A stretch of DNA of 64,000 nt, taken from Aureisphaera galaxeae. Lineage in GTDB: Bacteria > Bacteroidota > Bacteroidia > Flavobacteriales > Flavobacteriaceae. Both the position numbers and the translations under genes were made by a program. The stretch spans positions 930,001 through 994,000 of the forward strand of contig NZ_JAQQTF010000004.1 of the NCBI RefSeq assembly GCF_028561275.1, read 5' to 3'. Under the pieces are notes generated by a model, which made no database searches, was not told where the DNA came from, and worked only from the letters and a program-made list of their open reading frames with translations. Positions 52,075-60,665 of this stretch are shown here, piece after piece (position 1 is the stretch's first letter; each line of letters opens with the position of its first letter).

Positions 52075-53181
52075 TTAATCCGCTTCAAGAATTTCGATTA
52101 TGGCCTTGGCCACAGGAGTGGATGACAACCAATTCTGTCCGGTTACCAACCGCCCGTCTACCTCAACATGAGCGGTATTTCTCGGGGAGTGCTTAAATAT
52201 CCCACCACGACTTTCTATGGTTTGGGTGATCTTAAAGGGAAAGGTACTGTAGTACGCCCTATCTTTATGTTCGAAAGCATCGGGATAACCACTTACCCGC
52301 TTACCGTTTACCAAATAGTTTCCACTTTTCGTTTTTAGATTTACAATTCCTGCTGTCCCGTGACAAACGGAAGAAACGATACCTTCATTTTTCTCGTAGA
52401 TATCCATTGCTATTTGCTGTATGTTCTCATTTTCTGGTACGCCAAACATGGAACTTCCACCACCTATATACTGAATGGCTTTGTACAAGGAATAATCAAC
52501 TTCCTCGGGGCTCAAGGTATGCTTAATGGCATACATAAAATCATTATTGTACAGTAACCGTTTACTGGTCTCATCGGAAGTATCTACATAGGCTACGGGA
52601 ATAGCGCCTCCCTTTGGGCTCACAAAATCTACATGATATCCCGCTTGAACGAACGTGTCATAGGCTTTTACTATTTCATAAAAGCTATTCCCTGTCTTCA
52701 TTTCTGAATCTCCATAAAATTGGGCATTCGACACCACAAAGAGAACGTGATCTCCACTTTTGGAGGAATCTTCGCGTGTGGCAGTTTTCGAAATAATCTT
52801 CCAGGTTTTACCCTCCATCTTCTTCAAAAGAAAAAGATCGATAAAACGCCATTTTCTTTGAGGTATTAGGATTTCAACTTTAGCGGTAGCAATATCCTTG
52901 GACACATCTATGGATAGGATCTTCGCTTTTCTGCCATTAAAAGTACCCGATTCGCCTTTAAACCAACTTACATATTCATCGGCTGAAAGTTGTTTGAATT
53001 CCTCCCTAACGGTTAAATAAAGCGTTGCATTTTCGGCAAAAGCACTGCGCAGTTGTGTCTTTTGGTTATAGGAACTCCCCTGCATGTAATCCTGAAGGGT
53101 TTTGGTGATGGATTCTTGGGCGGATTGTGCTAAAAGGGAACATGAAGTGAACAGTAAGAATAATAGGATTCTGATTTTCAT
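52075..53181 (-). CDS. Secreted fusion of NTF2/SnoaL-like and DJ-1/PfpI domains
   Basis: 368 aa from the ATG at 53181, where the signal peptide MKIRILLFLLFTSCSLLAQ starts. Residues ~20-145 are an NTF2-like (DUF4440/lumazine-binding type) domain: ESITKTLQDYMQGSSYNQKTQLRSAF, DEYVSWFKGE, IATAKVEILIPQRKW. Residues ~155-365 form a DJ-1/PfpI domain close to Hsp31 glyoxalase III/chaperones: VLFVVSNAQFYG, VDFVSPKGGAIP, EGIVSSVCHGTAGIV with the nucleophile Cys, and GQNWLSSTPVAKAII. Such a secreted fusion is uncommon. It is adjacent to the AraC-type membrane regulator at 53285, 103 bp upstream on the same strand. Confidence 0.9.
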   Translation of the reverse strand: MKIRILLFLLFTSCSLLAQSAQESITKTLQDYMQGSSYNQKTQLRSAFAENATLYLTVREEFKQLSADEYVSWFKGESGTFNGRKAKILSIDVSKDIATAKVEILIPQRKWRFIDLFLLKKMEGKTWKIISKTATREDSSKSGDHVLFVVSNAQFYGDSEMKTGNSFYEIVKAYDTFVQAGYHVDFVSPKGGAIPVAYVDTSDETSKRLLYNNDFMYAIKHTLSPEEVDYSLYKAIQYIGGGSSMFGVPENENIQQIAMDIYEKNEGIVSSVCHGTAGIVNLKTKSGNYLVNGKRVSGYPDAFEHKDRAYYSTFPFKITQTIESRGGIFKHSPRNTAHVEVDGRLVTGQNWLSSTPVAKAIIEILEAD

Positions 53182-53284
53182 TGTGATGAACGTTTTTAAA
53201 AGTTTTGGTAAACTTCTAAAACCCATCCCGAAATGAATTCAAAAATTATAATCCAGTCCTCCAAGATTATAATTTTGGAGCACT

Positions 53285-54319
53285 TTATTCCTTAAATTCG
53301 GAAGGTGTCATCCCAGTAATCCTTTTGAATATGCTGTAAAAAGAAGATTTCGAAGAAAACCCCGCTTCAAATCCAATGGCTTCCAAAGTATAGGGGTTTT
53401 CTTCCTTTAAAAGCGCCTTGGCTTTCTCAACCCTATATTCATTGATGTAGTGATTGAAACTCTTTCCCAAGTTATCATTGAGCAACTGCGACAATTTATG
53501 GGACGAAATCTGTACTTCCTTAGCGAGGTCCTTTAGTTTCATGTCTGGATTCATAAAAAGTTCCTTTTCCTTCATTATTACCTCTAACTGATGTACAATT
53601 TCGTCCGCTTCCGAAGTCTCAATTTTCTTTGCTTTGTACTTAGCGGGAGGATCCTGAAAGAGAATAGCCCGATTCTTTTTCAGAAGTAGAAAAAAGATAA
53701 TACCGTACAGCGCAAAGGAAAAAGTAAGCGCTCCGGTAATATACCAACGGTACATTCCGATATTATAGGCAATGAAAATAAGCAGGGTACTCGTATAGAC
53801 CAATAATAACCAAAGTTCTTGCGTGGTGAAAGCTTGTCCTTTCTTGAATATTTTTAGAATAGAAGAGCGAATCATATAACCCGATAACACAAGGTAAATA
53901 CCCCAAACTGCATAGATAAAACGAGCTGAATAGCTTCTCCAGAGTTCAGGATAGACCTCATAAGGATATATCATACCCAATACTACAATAAAGCATAAGA
54001 GCCCTGCAATATGGAGTTTCCAAGAGATGGGCACCTTCTTCGAGTTCTCCAATTGTGATTTTATGTAATAATAGAGCATAACGCCTATTAAAAAGCAGGC
54101 AGACAGTCCAATTTGCAGGTACAGAAGCACACGGTCCTCATTAAAAACCATGTACACGGATTTACCAATACGTATGCTTAGCATAAGGATGAGAAGGCCT
54201 AGAAAATAATTGGGCAGCCTGTTTTTCTTTCTGAAAAACAGCAAATAAAAACTCAAAAGAAAGCCGTTAAAGACTCCCAGTGCGCTGAGAAAAAAAAGGA
54301 TGGGAGCATCAATATCCAT
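53285..54319 (-). CDS. AraC-family regulator with polytopic membrane domain
   Basis: 344 aa. Seven or so hydrophobic segments occupy residues ~5-220 (IDAPILFFLSALGVFNGFLLSFYLLFF, IGLSACFLIGVMLYYY, LHIAGLLCFIVVLGMIYPY, ALYGIIFFLLLKKN). The C-terminus is an AraC HTH (MKLKDLAKEVQISSHKLSQLLNDNLG, YTLEAIGFEAGFSSKSSFYSIFKRITGMTPSEF). It lies upstream of the secreted NTF2-DJ-1 gene on the same strand and probably regulates it. The sensed signal is unknown. Confidence 0.92.
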   Translation of the reverse strand: MDIDAPILFFLSALGVFNGFLLSFYLLFFRKKNRLPNYFLGLLILMLSIRIGKSVYMVFNEDRVLLYLQIGLSACFLIGVMLYYYIKSQLENSKKVPISWKLHIAGLLCFIVVLGMIYPYEVYPELWRSYSARFIYAVWGIYLVLSGYMIRSSILKIFKKGQAFTTQELWLLLVYTSTLLIFIAYNIGMYRWYITGALTFSFALYGIIFFLLLKKNRAILFQDPPAKYKAKKIETSEADEIVHQLEVIMKEKELFMNPDMKLKDLAKEVQISSHKLSQLLNDNLGKSFNHYINEYRVEKAKALLKEENPYTLEAIGFEAGFSSKSSFYSIFKRITGMTPSEFKE

Positions 54320-54540
54320 GGAATATCAAAGATATCAATTTCTCATATCCGTAAATGGTAAAATTATGTTGTTTTTAGGTGATTTCATAGTGGGAAAAGT
54401 AGTGCACGGTGGTTTACCGCACACGACTTCTCCCGATGGGATATCGAATTAAGTCATTGAAAGTATCCTCTACAATATGTTCCTTTCCAACGACCGTTTT
54501 TAACCGATATCACCTCATAATGAAAGATTAATGCTATTAC

Positions 54541-56625
54541 TTATGTAAACATCTCGTCGGCACTAACATCCGGAGCCAAAAGCTCACCCCATGTGGCCTT
54601 CATCTGATCGATTTTATCTTGAGCCCCCATTTGTTCTAAGATATTCAATACTGCATTGTAGGCAGAATCCAATGCCCCTACAATCCATCCATGATGCACA
54701 GAACAACATTCACCGGCAAAGTTGAGACAACCATTAAATTCTGGCGTTAATAATGTAGGATATAAATTCTTGAATTGCCCTGGAGCGAATAGCGCAAAGG
54801 CACCACCGCCTGCATGGTTATCCCAGAACCAAGTTTTCGTCGTTCTTTCCGGATCATAGCCTGCAAATTCATCGTACACATTCACTTCGGGATATAGATA
54901 GGCAATTCCTTTCAGGCATTCGTTTACGCGTTCCTTGTCGGACAATGCACCCATGCGTTCGGCATCCTGAGCCCAGCAATAGATCTGCAGTACTCCACCC
55001 TTTGCGTCATATGCATAAGAAGGATAAACAATTTGGCGATTGGATCGATCCGAAGTTCCTACCCCAAGTCCTTTGTCCTGACGCTCTCCTAATTTGGCCC
55101 AGAACTGGGATTTAAAGGTAATGAACGCTTTAAAGGAAGGCATATAATTACTTTCCCGAATGGCTCTGGCTTTAGAGAATGAAAGCTTATCGAAGAAGTT
55201 CGCTTTCAATTGTCCATTTAAGTAATTGCCATTGGGCAATGTGGTAATTGCATAGGGATAAGACTTCACTGCAAGTCCTTCTCCAAAAGGCCTTTGTATC
55301 GTTAAGCTCATTCCTCCATGTCCATCGAATAACTTTTCATCATAGTCTACCGAGGTAACGCGATGCTGCATAAACACACGCTGCTTTGGACTACTAGGAG
55401 TACCTGGCGAAGGATTCTTGGCTTCTGCTTTGGGTACTGACTTTGGCGGCTCTGCGGCAGGCGTAAGGTTGGGTGGGGAATATCCATAAGCATTATTGGT
55501 TCCCTTTATCATCCCTATGATCTGTTGCGCCCAATATCCATCTTCTACCCGAACTCCTTCTTCCAAATTCAATACTGTCCTACAGGCATCTGGAAAATGC
55601 TGCATTCCGTCATTTACCGTTACCATGTAGATATTGGGGTCTTTGGGATCATAGGTGTTCTTACTACCATTCCAATCATACACTGCGATCACCATTTCAA
55701 CAAAGGAAACCGAATACATTCCCGTTCCTACATTGAGGGTTTCCAGATAGCTGGCGACATTGTACGGAAGGTTGTCCGTTTTTTCTCCCATGGCAGGATC
55801 GTAGTACTCTCCAAGTTCTCCCAAGGTAAACACATTGGTAAGGTAGGCCCACATGGAATAATGATCAAACTGCATTAAGTATTCAAACCCTTCGGAAAAG
55901 GACTCGTCTATTTTCTTCAAAAACTTCTCGTTTACTTTATCCAATACCATATTAATAGGCAAGTAGGGGTCTCCTTTTTCAGGCTTCACTTCGGTCACCC
56001 ATACCATGTCTAAATCCCCACCTTCGTTAATACCAAAGTTCAAGGAGTTTAAAGGAGCTTCGGCAGCAGTAATAGGAGCAGGCATATTGTTATAGCGCAG
56101 TCGCTGTACATCTGAATTGTAGTAAAACTTGCGCCATTTTACCATCTTGTCCTCCATTCCGTTGTATTTCAACACAGAATTCACAGCAAGGGTTAGGTGT
56201 TGCACGGGTAGCATATCTGCCGAAAACTGAGGAACACGCATCCCTCCAACTTCTCCGTAAAGTCCAGCAGCATCTGGATCGTTGGGATCATATTCTGTAG
56301 AATACCAAGTATCTATCCTACCACCCACACGATCGGAAGCTTCGAACACTTCGCATTCAATTCCTAAAGACTGAAGAATAAGTCCGGAGTACAGTCCGGC
56401 AAACCCACCTCCTATAATTCCAACGGTCGCTTGATCCGTTGTTGGCGTATACATTGCCTTTTTAAGGGAACGTTGCCGCTTAACTTCTTTATTAAGGTTT
56501 TGCCCGTGATTCTCAAGAATCCACTGGGAAAATGCTTTTTTAACGGATCCTTGGGGTTTGGTAGATCGTTTTCTAGAACCGGAATCCCCTTGCGATGGGC
56601 CCGGTTTAAATGAAAGATAACTCAT
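54541..56625 (-). CDS. Flavin monoamine oxidase / L-amino-acid-oxidase-like enzyme
   Basis: 694 aa. After a basic ~65-residue N-terminal extension without signal-peptide features comes an FAD Rossmann site TVGIIGGGFAGLYSGLILQSLGIECEVFEA (GxGxxG region ~70-77) and SDRVGGRIDTW (~97-107). The C-terminal FAD-contacting segment is LNFAGECCSVHHGWIVGALDSAYNAVLNIL. A low-complexity Pro/Ala/Lys linker lies near 375-405. Family members oxidise amines or amino acids to imines, releasing H2O2. The Cys pair in GECCSVHHG is unusual next to the normal GE-xxxxxxGW motif. It is downstream of the patatin gene (118-bp gap), perhaps co-expressed. Substrate unassigned. Confidence 0.9.
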   Translation of the reverse strand: MSYLSFKPGPSQGDSGSRKRSTKPQGSVKKAFSQWILENHGQNLNKEVKRQRSLKKAMYTPTTDQATVGIIGGGFAGLYSGLILQSLGIECEVFEASDRVGGRIDTWYSTEYDPNDPDAAGLYGEVGGMRVPQFSADMLPVQHLTLAVNSVLKYNGMEDKMVKWRKFYYNSDVQRLRYNNMPAPITAAEAPLNSLNFGINEGGDLDMVWVTEVKPEKGDPYLPINMVLDKVNEKFLKKIDESFSEGFEYLMQFDHYSMWAYLTNVFTLGELGEYYDPAMGEKTDNLPYNVASYLETLNVGTGMYSVSFVEMVIAVYDWNGSKNTYDPKDPNIYMVTVNDGMQHFPDACRTVLNLEEGVRVEDGYWAQQIIGMIKGTNNAYGYSPPNLTPAAEPPKSVPKAEAKNPSPGTPSSPKQRVFMQHRVTSVDYDEKLFDGHGGMSLTIQRPFGEGLAVKSYPYAITTLPNGNYLNGQLKANFFDKLSFSKARAIRESNYMPSFKAFITFKSQFWAKLGERQDKGLGVGTSDRSNRQIVYPSYAYDAKGGVLQIYCWAQDAERMGALSDKERVNECLKGIAYLYPEVNVYDEFAGYDPERTTKTWFWDNHAGGGAFALFAPGQFKNLYPTLLTPEFNGCLNFAGECCSVHHGWIVGALDSAYNAVLNILEQMGAQDKIDQMKATWGELLAPDVSADEMFT

Positions 56626-56743
56626 GGTACTAGGTTTTTATTTAAGGTTTAGTATTGCAAACTGCATCTAACAAACTTATCCAAAACCCCATGGGAACCC
56701 AATAAGTATATATACCTAATTTAAGAATGGAAATGCCGTAATT

Positions 56744-58411
56744 CTAGGGTTTCACCCAGGCCATCGGATCTTTATTAAGCGCTTCCCAATCTGCCGTGAG
56801 GGCTGTTCGAAGTGCTGTGAGTTCCTCGGACTCGTATCCCTTTTTCTGAAGATCGATTACATAGTCCAATAGATTGTAGCAAGTGGTGAAATGGCCACAA
56901 GCAATAAGCGAATCCATTCTATTCACCTTGATATCCTCTTCGTCCCACCATAAGGTCGTTGGGGTTTGCGAAGCGATCAGTGCAGTATGTGTTAAGGATT
57001 TGCTGGGTTTTGGCTGTATCTTTTTGTTTAGAGCACTATTGCCGTAAGGCGTTTTCTCGCCATTTAACTGATATACTGTCGAAGTAATTCGCTTGTCATC
57101 CAGGCTTTCTTCATTGTAAAGCATATCATAGTTAAGTCGGCGTATTTGTTTCAAAAAAACATCATTGATCATTTTGGCACCTGATGTTAATCGTTCGGTG
57201 AGCATACGTTTTACCAAGCCTACTTCCAAATTCTGAAAACTGAGGACATCATTCAACAATACTTCCGGAACATTCTTCTTTATCAAATTCGTAATCCAAT
57301 TGGAGGCGCTGTTCTTAACCGAAGCCAGTATCGTACCCAAAATCACTAGAACAACACCTATTCCTGTTAATAGGCCTCCTACAATGTATAAGGCCGTAAT
57401 TTGCCCTTCCCCGAACATTCCTTGACCATTTAAAAACAACAGAGCGATACCAATAACCAGTATCAACCAATAGAACCACTTCACCTTAAAGTAACTGAGG
57501 ATGCTCTTAAGCGTGGTTCGTAAGGATTTCTTATTCCTCACAGGATCGTTATCGGGAGCCCATGGAACCATTTTATAACTGGCTACATCGTTTACGATCA
57601 ATAAATTGAAACGGTCTTTCATTCCTTTTCGCTTCGTGATGTTGATCATACTCTCAATCCCTTGATTGTCGGCAATACCACCATCCATAATCCCAATACC
57701 TTCCTTAAAGTAGGTTTCACTTTTCAAGGCTTTATAAGCTTCTGAATTATGATCGGAGAAATAATCGTCTGGGAAAATCAAAGGCTCAAAACCTAAGGGG
57801 AAACAGGACGAAGAAGCCACAATGTCTCCCAACTGCACGTCGAATTTCAAATCATCCGAATGCTCATTACGCAATGGACTATTGCCAAATATGCCATGAT
57901 TTTGAAATCGGAAAGGCAATCCGAATGAAAATTCGGTACTATTAAAGCACACATTGTTGAGTTCTATTTTGTCATCATGGTCGTATACGCCGAAACCACC
58001 TTTAAAAACATCCATTTCGGCATAGGTCAAGGCAAAGGCGTTAATGATACTCTGCTTCTTGTAACTATGCTGTTTCCAAACATTGGGATTTTCCAATTTA
58101 TCTACAGCATCTTTAAGCAGTGTGTCATTTTCTGGGGTGAATTGATTGTAAAACCCCGAATAGAATTTGGCGAAATCAAAATCTGGGGATTGCGCTGCTT
58201 TAGAATAAGCCACTGCCAGCAAGGTACCTCCACTTACCGAACTTACTGCTCGGGCTTTACTGAGTAGGGACTGATTTTTGTACTGAATTCGGTGTAAATA
58301 GGATATCACCCCAAGGGCGAAAAAGGTAGCTCTGTATCCACCTCCGCTAAAACAGAGGCCAATACCATCGAATGGAACTAATTTAGGATCTTTTGTCGAT
58401 TGTTTCTTCAC
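56744..58411 (-). CDS. Patatin-like phospholipase with two internal transmembrane segments
   Basis: 555 aa from a GTG at 58411; no nearby ATG fits. Patatin motifs: oxyanion GLCFSGGGYRATFFALG (GGGYR ~23-27), nucleophile elbow SVSGG (Ser60, with Ser instead of the first Gly of GxSxG), and DGGIADNQG (catalytic Asp). Two hydrophobic helices (WFYWLILVIGIALLFLNGQG and ALYIVGGLLTGIGVVLVILGTIL, ~310-360) interrupt the C-terminal half, so the enzyme is probably membrane-inserted. No signal peptide. Likely hydrolyses phospholipids or acyl lipids. It could join the other degradative enzymes in this window, but no shared operator is visible upstream. Confidence 0.9.
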   Translation of the reverse strand: MKKQSTKDPKLVPFDGIGLCFSGGGYRATFFALGVISYLHRIQYKNQSLLSKARAVSSVSGGTLLAVAYSKAAQSPDFDFAKFYSGFYNQFTPENDTLLKDAVDKLENPNVWKQHSYKKQSIINAFALTYAEMDVFKGGFGVYDHDDKIELNNVCFNSTEFSFGLPFRFQNHGIFGNSPLRNEHSDDLKFDVQLGDIVASSSCFPLGFEPLIFPDDYFSDHNSEAYKALKSETYFKEGIGIMDGGIADNQGIESMINITKRKGMKDRFNLLIVNDVASYKMVPWAPDNDPVRNKKSLRTTLKSILSYFKVKWFYWLILVIGIALLFLNGQGMFGEGQITALYIVGGLLTGIGVVLVILGTILASVKNSASNWITNLIKKNVPEVLLNDVLSFQNLEVGLVKRMLTERLTSGAKMINDVFLKQIRRLNYDMLYNEESLDDKRITSTVYQLNGEKTPYGNSALNKKIQPKPSKSLTHTALIASQTPTTLWWDEEDIKVNRMDSLIACGHFTTCYNLLDYVIDLQKKGYESEELTALRTALTADWEALNKDPMAWVKP

Positions 58412-58760
58412 GGTAGTAGGCTTTTTGTGGGGAGAGGTATAAAATTACGAAGAATAGAAGCCTATGCAAGTTAATTTTGTTATAAGAGAAAGAAAAATGA
58501 TAATTATACAGTATCTCTATAAGGTTAATAGGAAATAGTTAATGCCGTTAAAAGATAATTCCCTACACTTCAACGATTTTCGCTGAAAACGAGCATCACT
58601 TAACCAGAAATTTCGTACATTTATATAACGCTTCAAATCACCATCAATACAATCTACACCTGCTAGGGTAAGCCCTTTATCCTACCGCATTTCTTGTCAA
58701 AAAGAAGAACAAACTCCTTATTCATGGTATAGAGATTGTTAAACTTCAAAATATACGTGT
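58412..58760. other. 349-bp intergenic region upstream of peptide 1
   Basis: It holds the patatin upstream region at the left and the peptide-1 promoter region at the right. A weak sigma-54-like element, TGGTATA-N4-TTGTT, lies at 58726-58741. No further gene supported. Confidence 0.35.
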
Positions 58761-58859
58761 ATGAAGAAATTTTTACTTTTCTGGAAAGAAAAATTTAAGG
58801 AATGGAACATAAAATTGGTAGAGCTTGCTAGAGCTAGCAGCTATGCCATTCACCGTTAG
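58761..58859 (+). CDS. 32-aa peptide 1 (novel family ending ASSYAIHR)
   Basis: ATG at 58761, TAG at 58857-58859. The peptide begins MKKFLLFWKEKFKEW and ends KLVELARASSYAIHR, an amphipathic basic helix with a distinctive C-terminus. It is 19/32 identical to the peptide at 62782, and 15 of the last 18 residues match while codons differ (AGC/AGT, GCC/GCA, ATT/ATC, CGT/AGA). That pattern indicates selection on protein. No signal peptide; it could be cytosolic, membrane-associated or a processed signal. A dedicated hairpin follows at 58888. Not a family I can name. Confidence 0.8.
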   Translation: MKKFLLFWKEKFKEWNIKLVELARASSYAIHR

Positions 58860-58887
58860 CCAAACGTTCCTTTTTAAATTTTTCTTT

Positions 58888-58920
58888 AATCCCCCACCAT
58901 TCAGGCGGGGGATTCTTCTT
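58888..58920 (+). terminator. Terminator after peptide 1
   Basis: AATCCCCC-N11-GGGGGATT perfect 8-bp stem followed by CTTCTTTT. It is shared with the convergent S41 peptidase gene ending at 58921. Confidence 0.85.
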
Positions 58921-60570
58921 TTAATGACCTTGCTCTATACGTTTTAGCATTTTGGTGGCATTACGCCCTACATTACCCTCAGGATCCATAGATAACGCTT
59001 TCTGATACAATTCCTTGGCTTTGGTATTATCCCCTATGGTTAAGTATCCCTCGGCCAAGCTGTCCCAAGCATTGGCAGAATTTGGAAACAACTGGGAAAC
59101 AAAACCAAATACGGCCAAAGCATCCTGATGTTGCCCACGGCCCAATAGATTGTACCCTACTCTATTAAGTTCTCCTTCAAAGTCGAAAAATCGATACGAA
59201 GGATCATTTACCATTCTAGAAGCCTCTTTATAAAGTTTTTCCTGATCCCCAGCCATATACAGATCGGTCATATACTGCATAGGGTCTAAAATGAAATTGT
59301 TGTCCGAGAAGTTTAGGCATGTATCTAAGACCGGATCCTCGTTGTTCTTATATTGCTCGAAGCTCATATCCACTGCAACGTGCGGTGCCAACCAAGGCTT
59401 GTTCTCCCATTGGGGTTTGTCCTGCCACCAAGCGAAAGAAAGATATATCGGTAATTTGGTGTTGGGAAGTTCTACGAGATTATTGTCCCCATAAAAGTTG
59501 ATGTTCTCTCCCGTGGGTTCTCCTAGGAAAATGGCATTGGTATAATTGTCCAATTCGTTTACCAGGTTCTGGCAGGCAGAAAAAGTACGACGCCCTAATA
59601 TAACATACAGATTACCTACGGTATTGATCTTTTCGGAAGCGATGATCTCCGTTACCACGGCTTTGTTCTTATAGTTATTTCCACCACCGTTAAGACGCAC
59701 ATCTAGAATAAGACGTTCTACGTCGTTCTCTTCAATAAAGTCGAATAAACGCGAATAGAAAGCTGGAGTGGGTTCGTTAGGTTCGTCCTGAATCTGACTA
59801 TGACGTACGTATACCGCTTTCTTTTCGGGAAGATGTTCGAAGTAATAAATCTTGTCCAAATTCTTTAGGTACAAAGGCGTTTTGCTCTGATCGCGTACAT
59901 CCAGCCAATCTCCTTTTTGTTGTACAAAACCATAGCTTTTTGGTACCAACTCGCCTAAGGGAAGCGCTTGAAGCGGCATTTTAAAAGTTGCTCCATCCTT
60001 TTCAAAGGTTAACGATACGGTATCTGACATTTGAGGGATTACTTTCTGGGCGTGCAATACCTGCGGACTTACTAAATATAGAAATCCGTATGCCTTGAAG
60101 AATTGTTCATTTTCAACAGGAACCGCAGGGTACACCGCTTCCATAGCCTTTTCTATGGGCATGTCCCCTACTGCTATCACTTTAGCTCCCAATGCCTTTT
60201 CGTAGTCTTTATGAATTCCTTGTACATATACCCCGTCTGAGAAAGCATACAGGTTAATGGGTAACTGACTGAAGGGAATCGGATTGTTGCTTATTCCCAA
60301 TCGGGTATGGCCGTATTTGAACAAACCAATGATCTTGGCAAAACCTACATTGATCTCATGCTCTTCTAAATTGGGAATGTCTTTGTGAAATTGATCGACC
60401 GCCGTATCGAATTCTTCCTGCGTTACTTTTTTGAAGAGAAAGGAATAGTCTTTATGAACAGTCTGTTGAAGGAATTTTAGGTCTTCTTGCCACTGTTGGG
60501 CCGTAAATGAACTTTGAGCGGTTGCCTGCAAAGCCAAGCAACCCACGAGGAGGAGGATTAGTTTTTTCAT
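58921..60570 (-). CDS. Secreted S41-family (CtpA/TSP-like) peptidase with C-terminal TPRs
   Basis: 549 aa. Signal peptide MKKLILLLVGCLALQATAQ. The N-terminal helical domain is QEDLKFLQQTVHKDYSFLFKKVTQEEFD. The catalytic S41 core is RLILDVRLNGGGNNYKNKAVVTEI and VILGRRTFSACQNLVNELDNYTNAIFLGEPTGEN, with the TFSA Ser as nucleophile (~residue 343). No obvious PDZ domain. Residues ~465-545 are TPR-like (HQDALAVFGFVSQLFPNSANAWDSLAEGYLTIGDNTKAKELYQKAL). It lies between two homologous 32-aa peptide genes and next to a TPR-LuxR regulator. Peptide processing is an attractive but unproven role. Confidence 0.9.
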   Translation of the reverse strand: MKKLILLLVGCLALQATAQSSFTAQQWQEDLKFLQQTVHKDYSFLFKKVTQEEFDTAVDQFHKDIPNLEEHEINVGFAKIIGLFKYGHTRLGISNNPIPFSQLPINLYAFSDGVYVQGIHKDYEKALGAKVIAVGDMPIEKAMEAVYPAVPVENEQFFKAYGFLYLVSPQVLHAQKVIPQMSDTVSLTFEKDGATFKMPLQALPLGELVPKSYGFVQQKGDWLDVRDQSKTPLYLKNLDKIYYFEHLPEKKAVYVRHSQIQDEPNEPTPAFYSRLFDFIEENDVERLILDVRLNGGGNNYKNKAVVTEIIASEKINTVGNLYVILGRRTFSACQNLVNELDNYTNAIFLGEPTGENINFYGDNNLVELPNTKLPIYLSFAWWQDKPQWENKPWLAPHVAVDMSFEQYKNNEDPVLDTCLNFSDNNFILDPMQYMTDLYMAGDQEKLYKEASRMVNDPSYRFFDFEGELNRVGYNLLGRGQHQDALAVFGFVSQLFPNSANAWDSLAEGYLTIGDNTKAKELYQKALSMDPEGNVGRNATKMLKRIEQGH

Positions 60571-60589
60571 AATATTTGATTGATTGATG

Positions 60590-60611
60590 ATCTATCTAAT
60601 ATTAGATAGAT
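60590..60611. promoter_or_regulatory. Perfect 22-bp palindrome upstream of S41 peptidase gene
   Basis: ATCTATCTAAT followed directly by its exact reverse complement, 19 bp upstream of the S41 start codon. Candidate operator; a T5 tract follows on the plus strand, so a plus-strand terminator is an alternative. Confidence 0.55.
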
Positions 60612-60665
60612 TTTTATAGGTAATTGTTACACTTTTTGAAGGGTAAATTTTACTTCAAATAAGAA

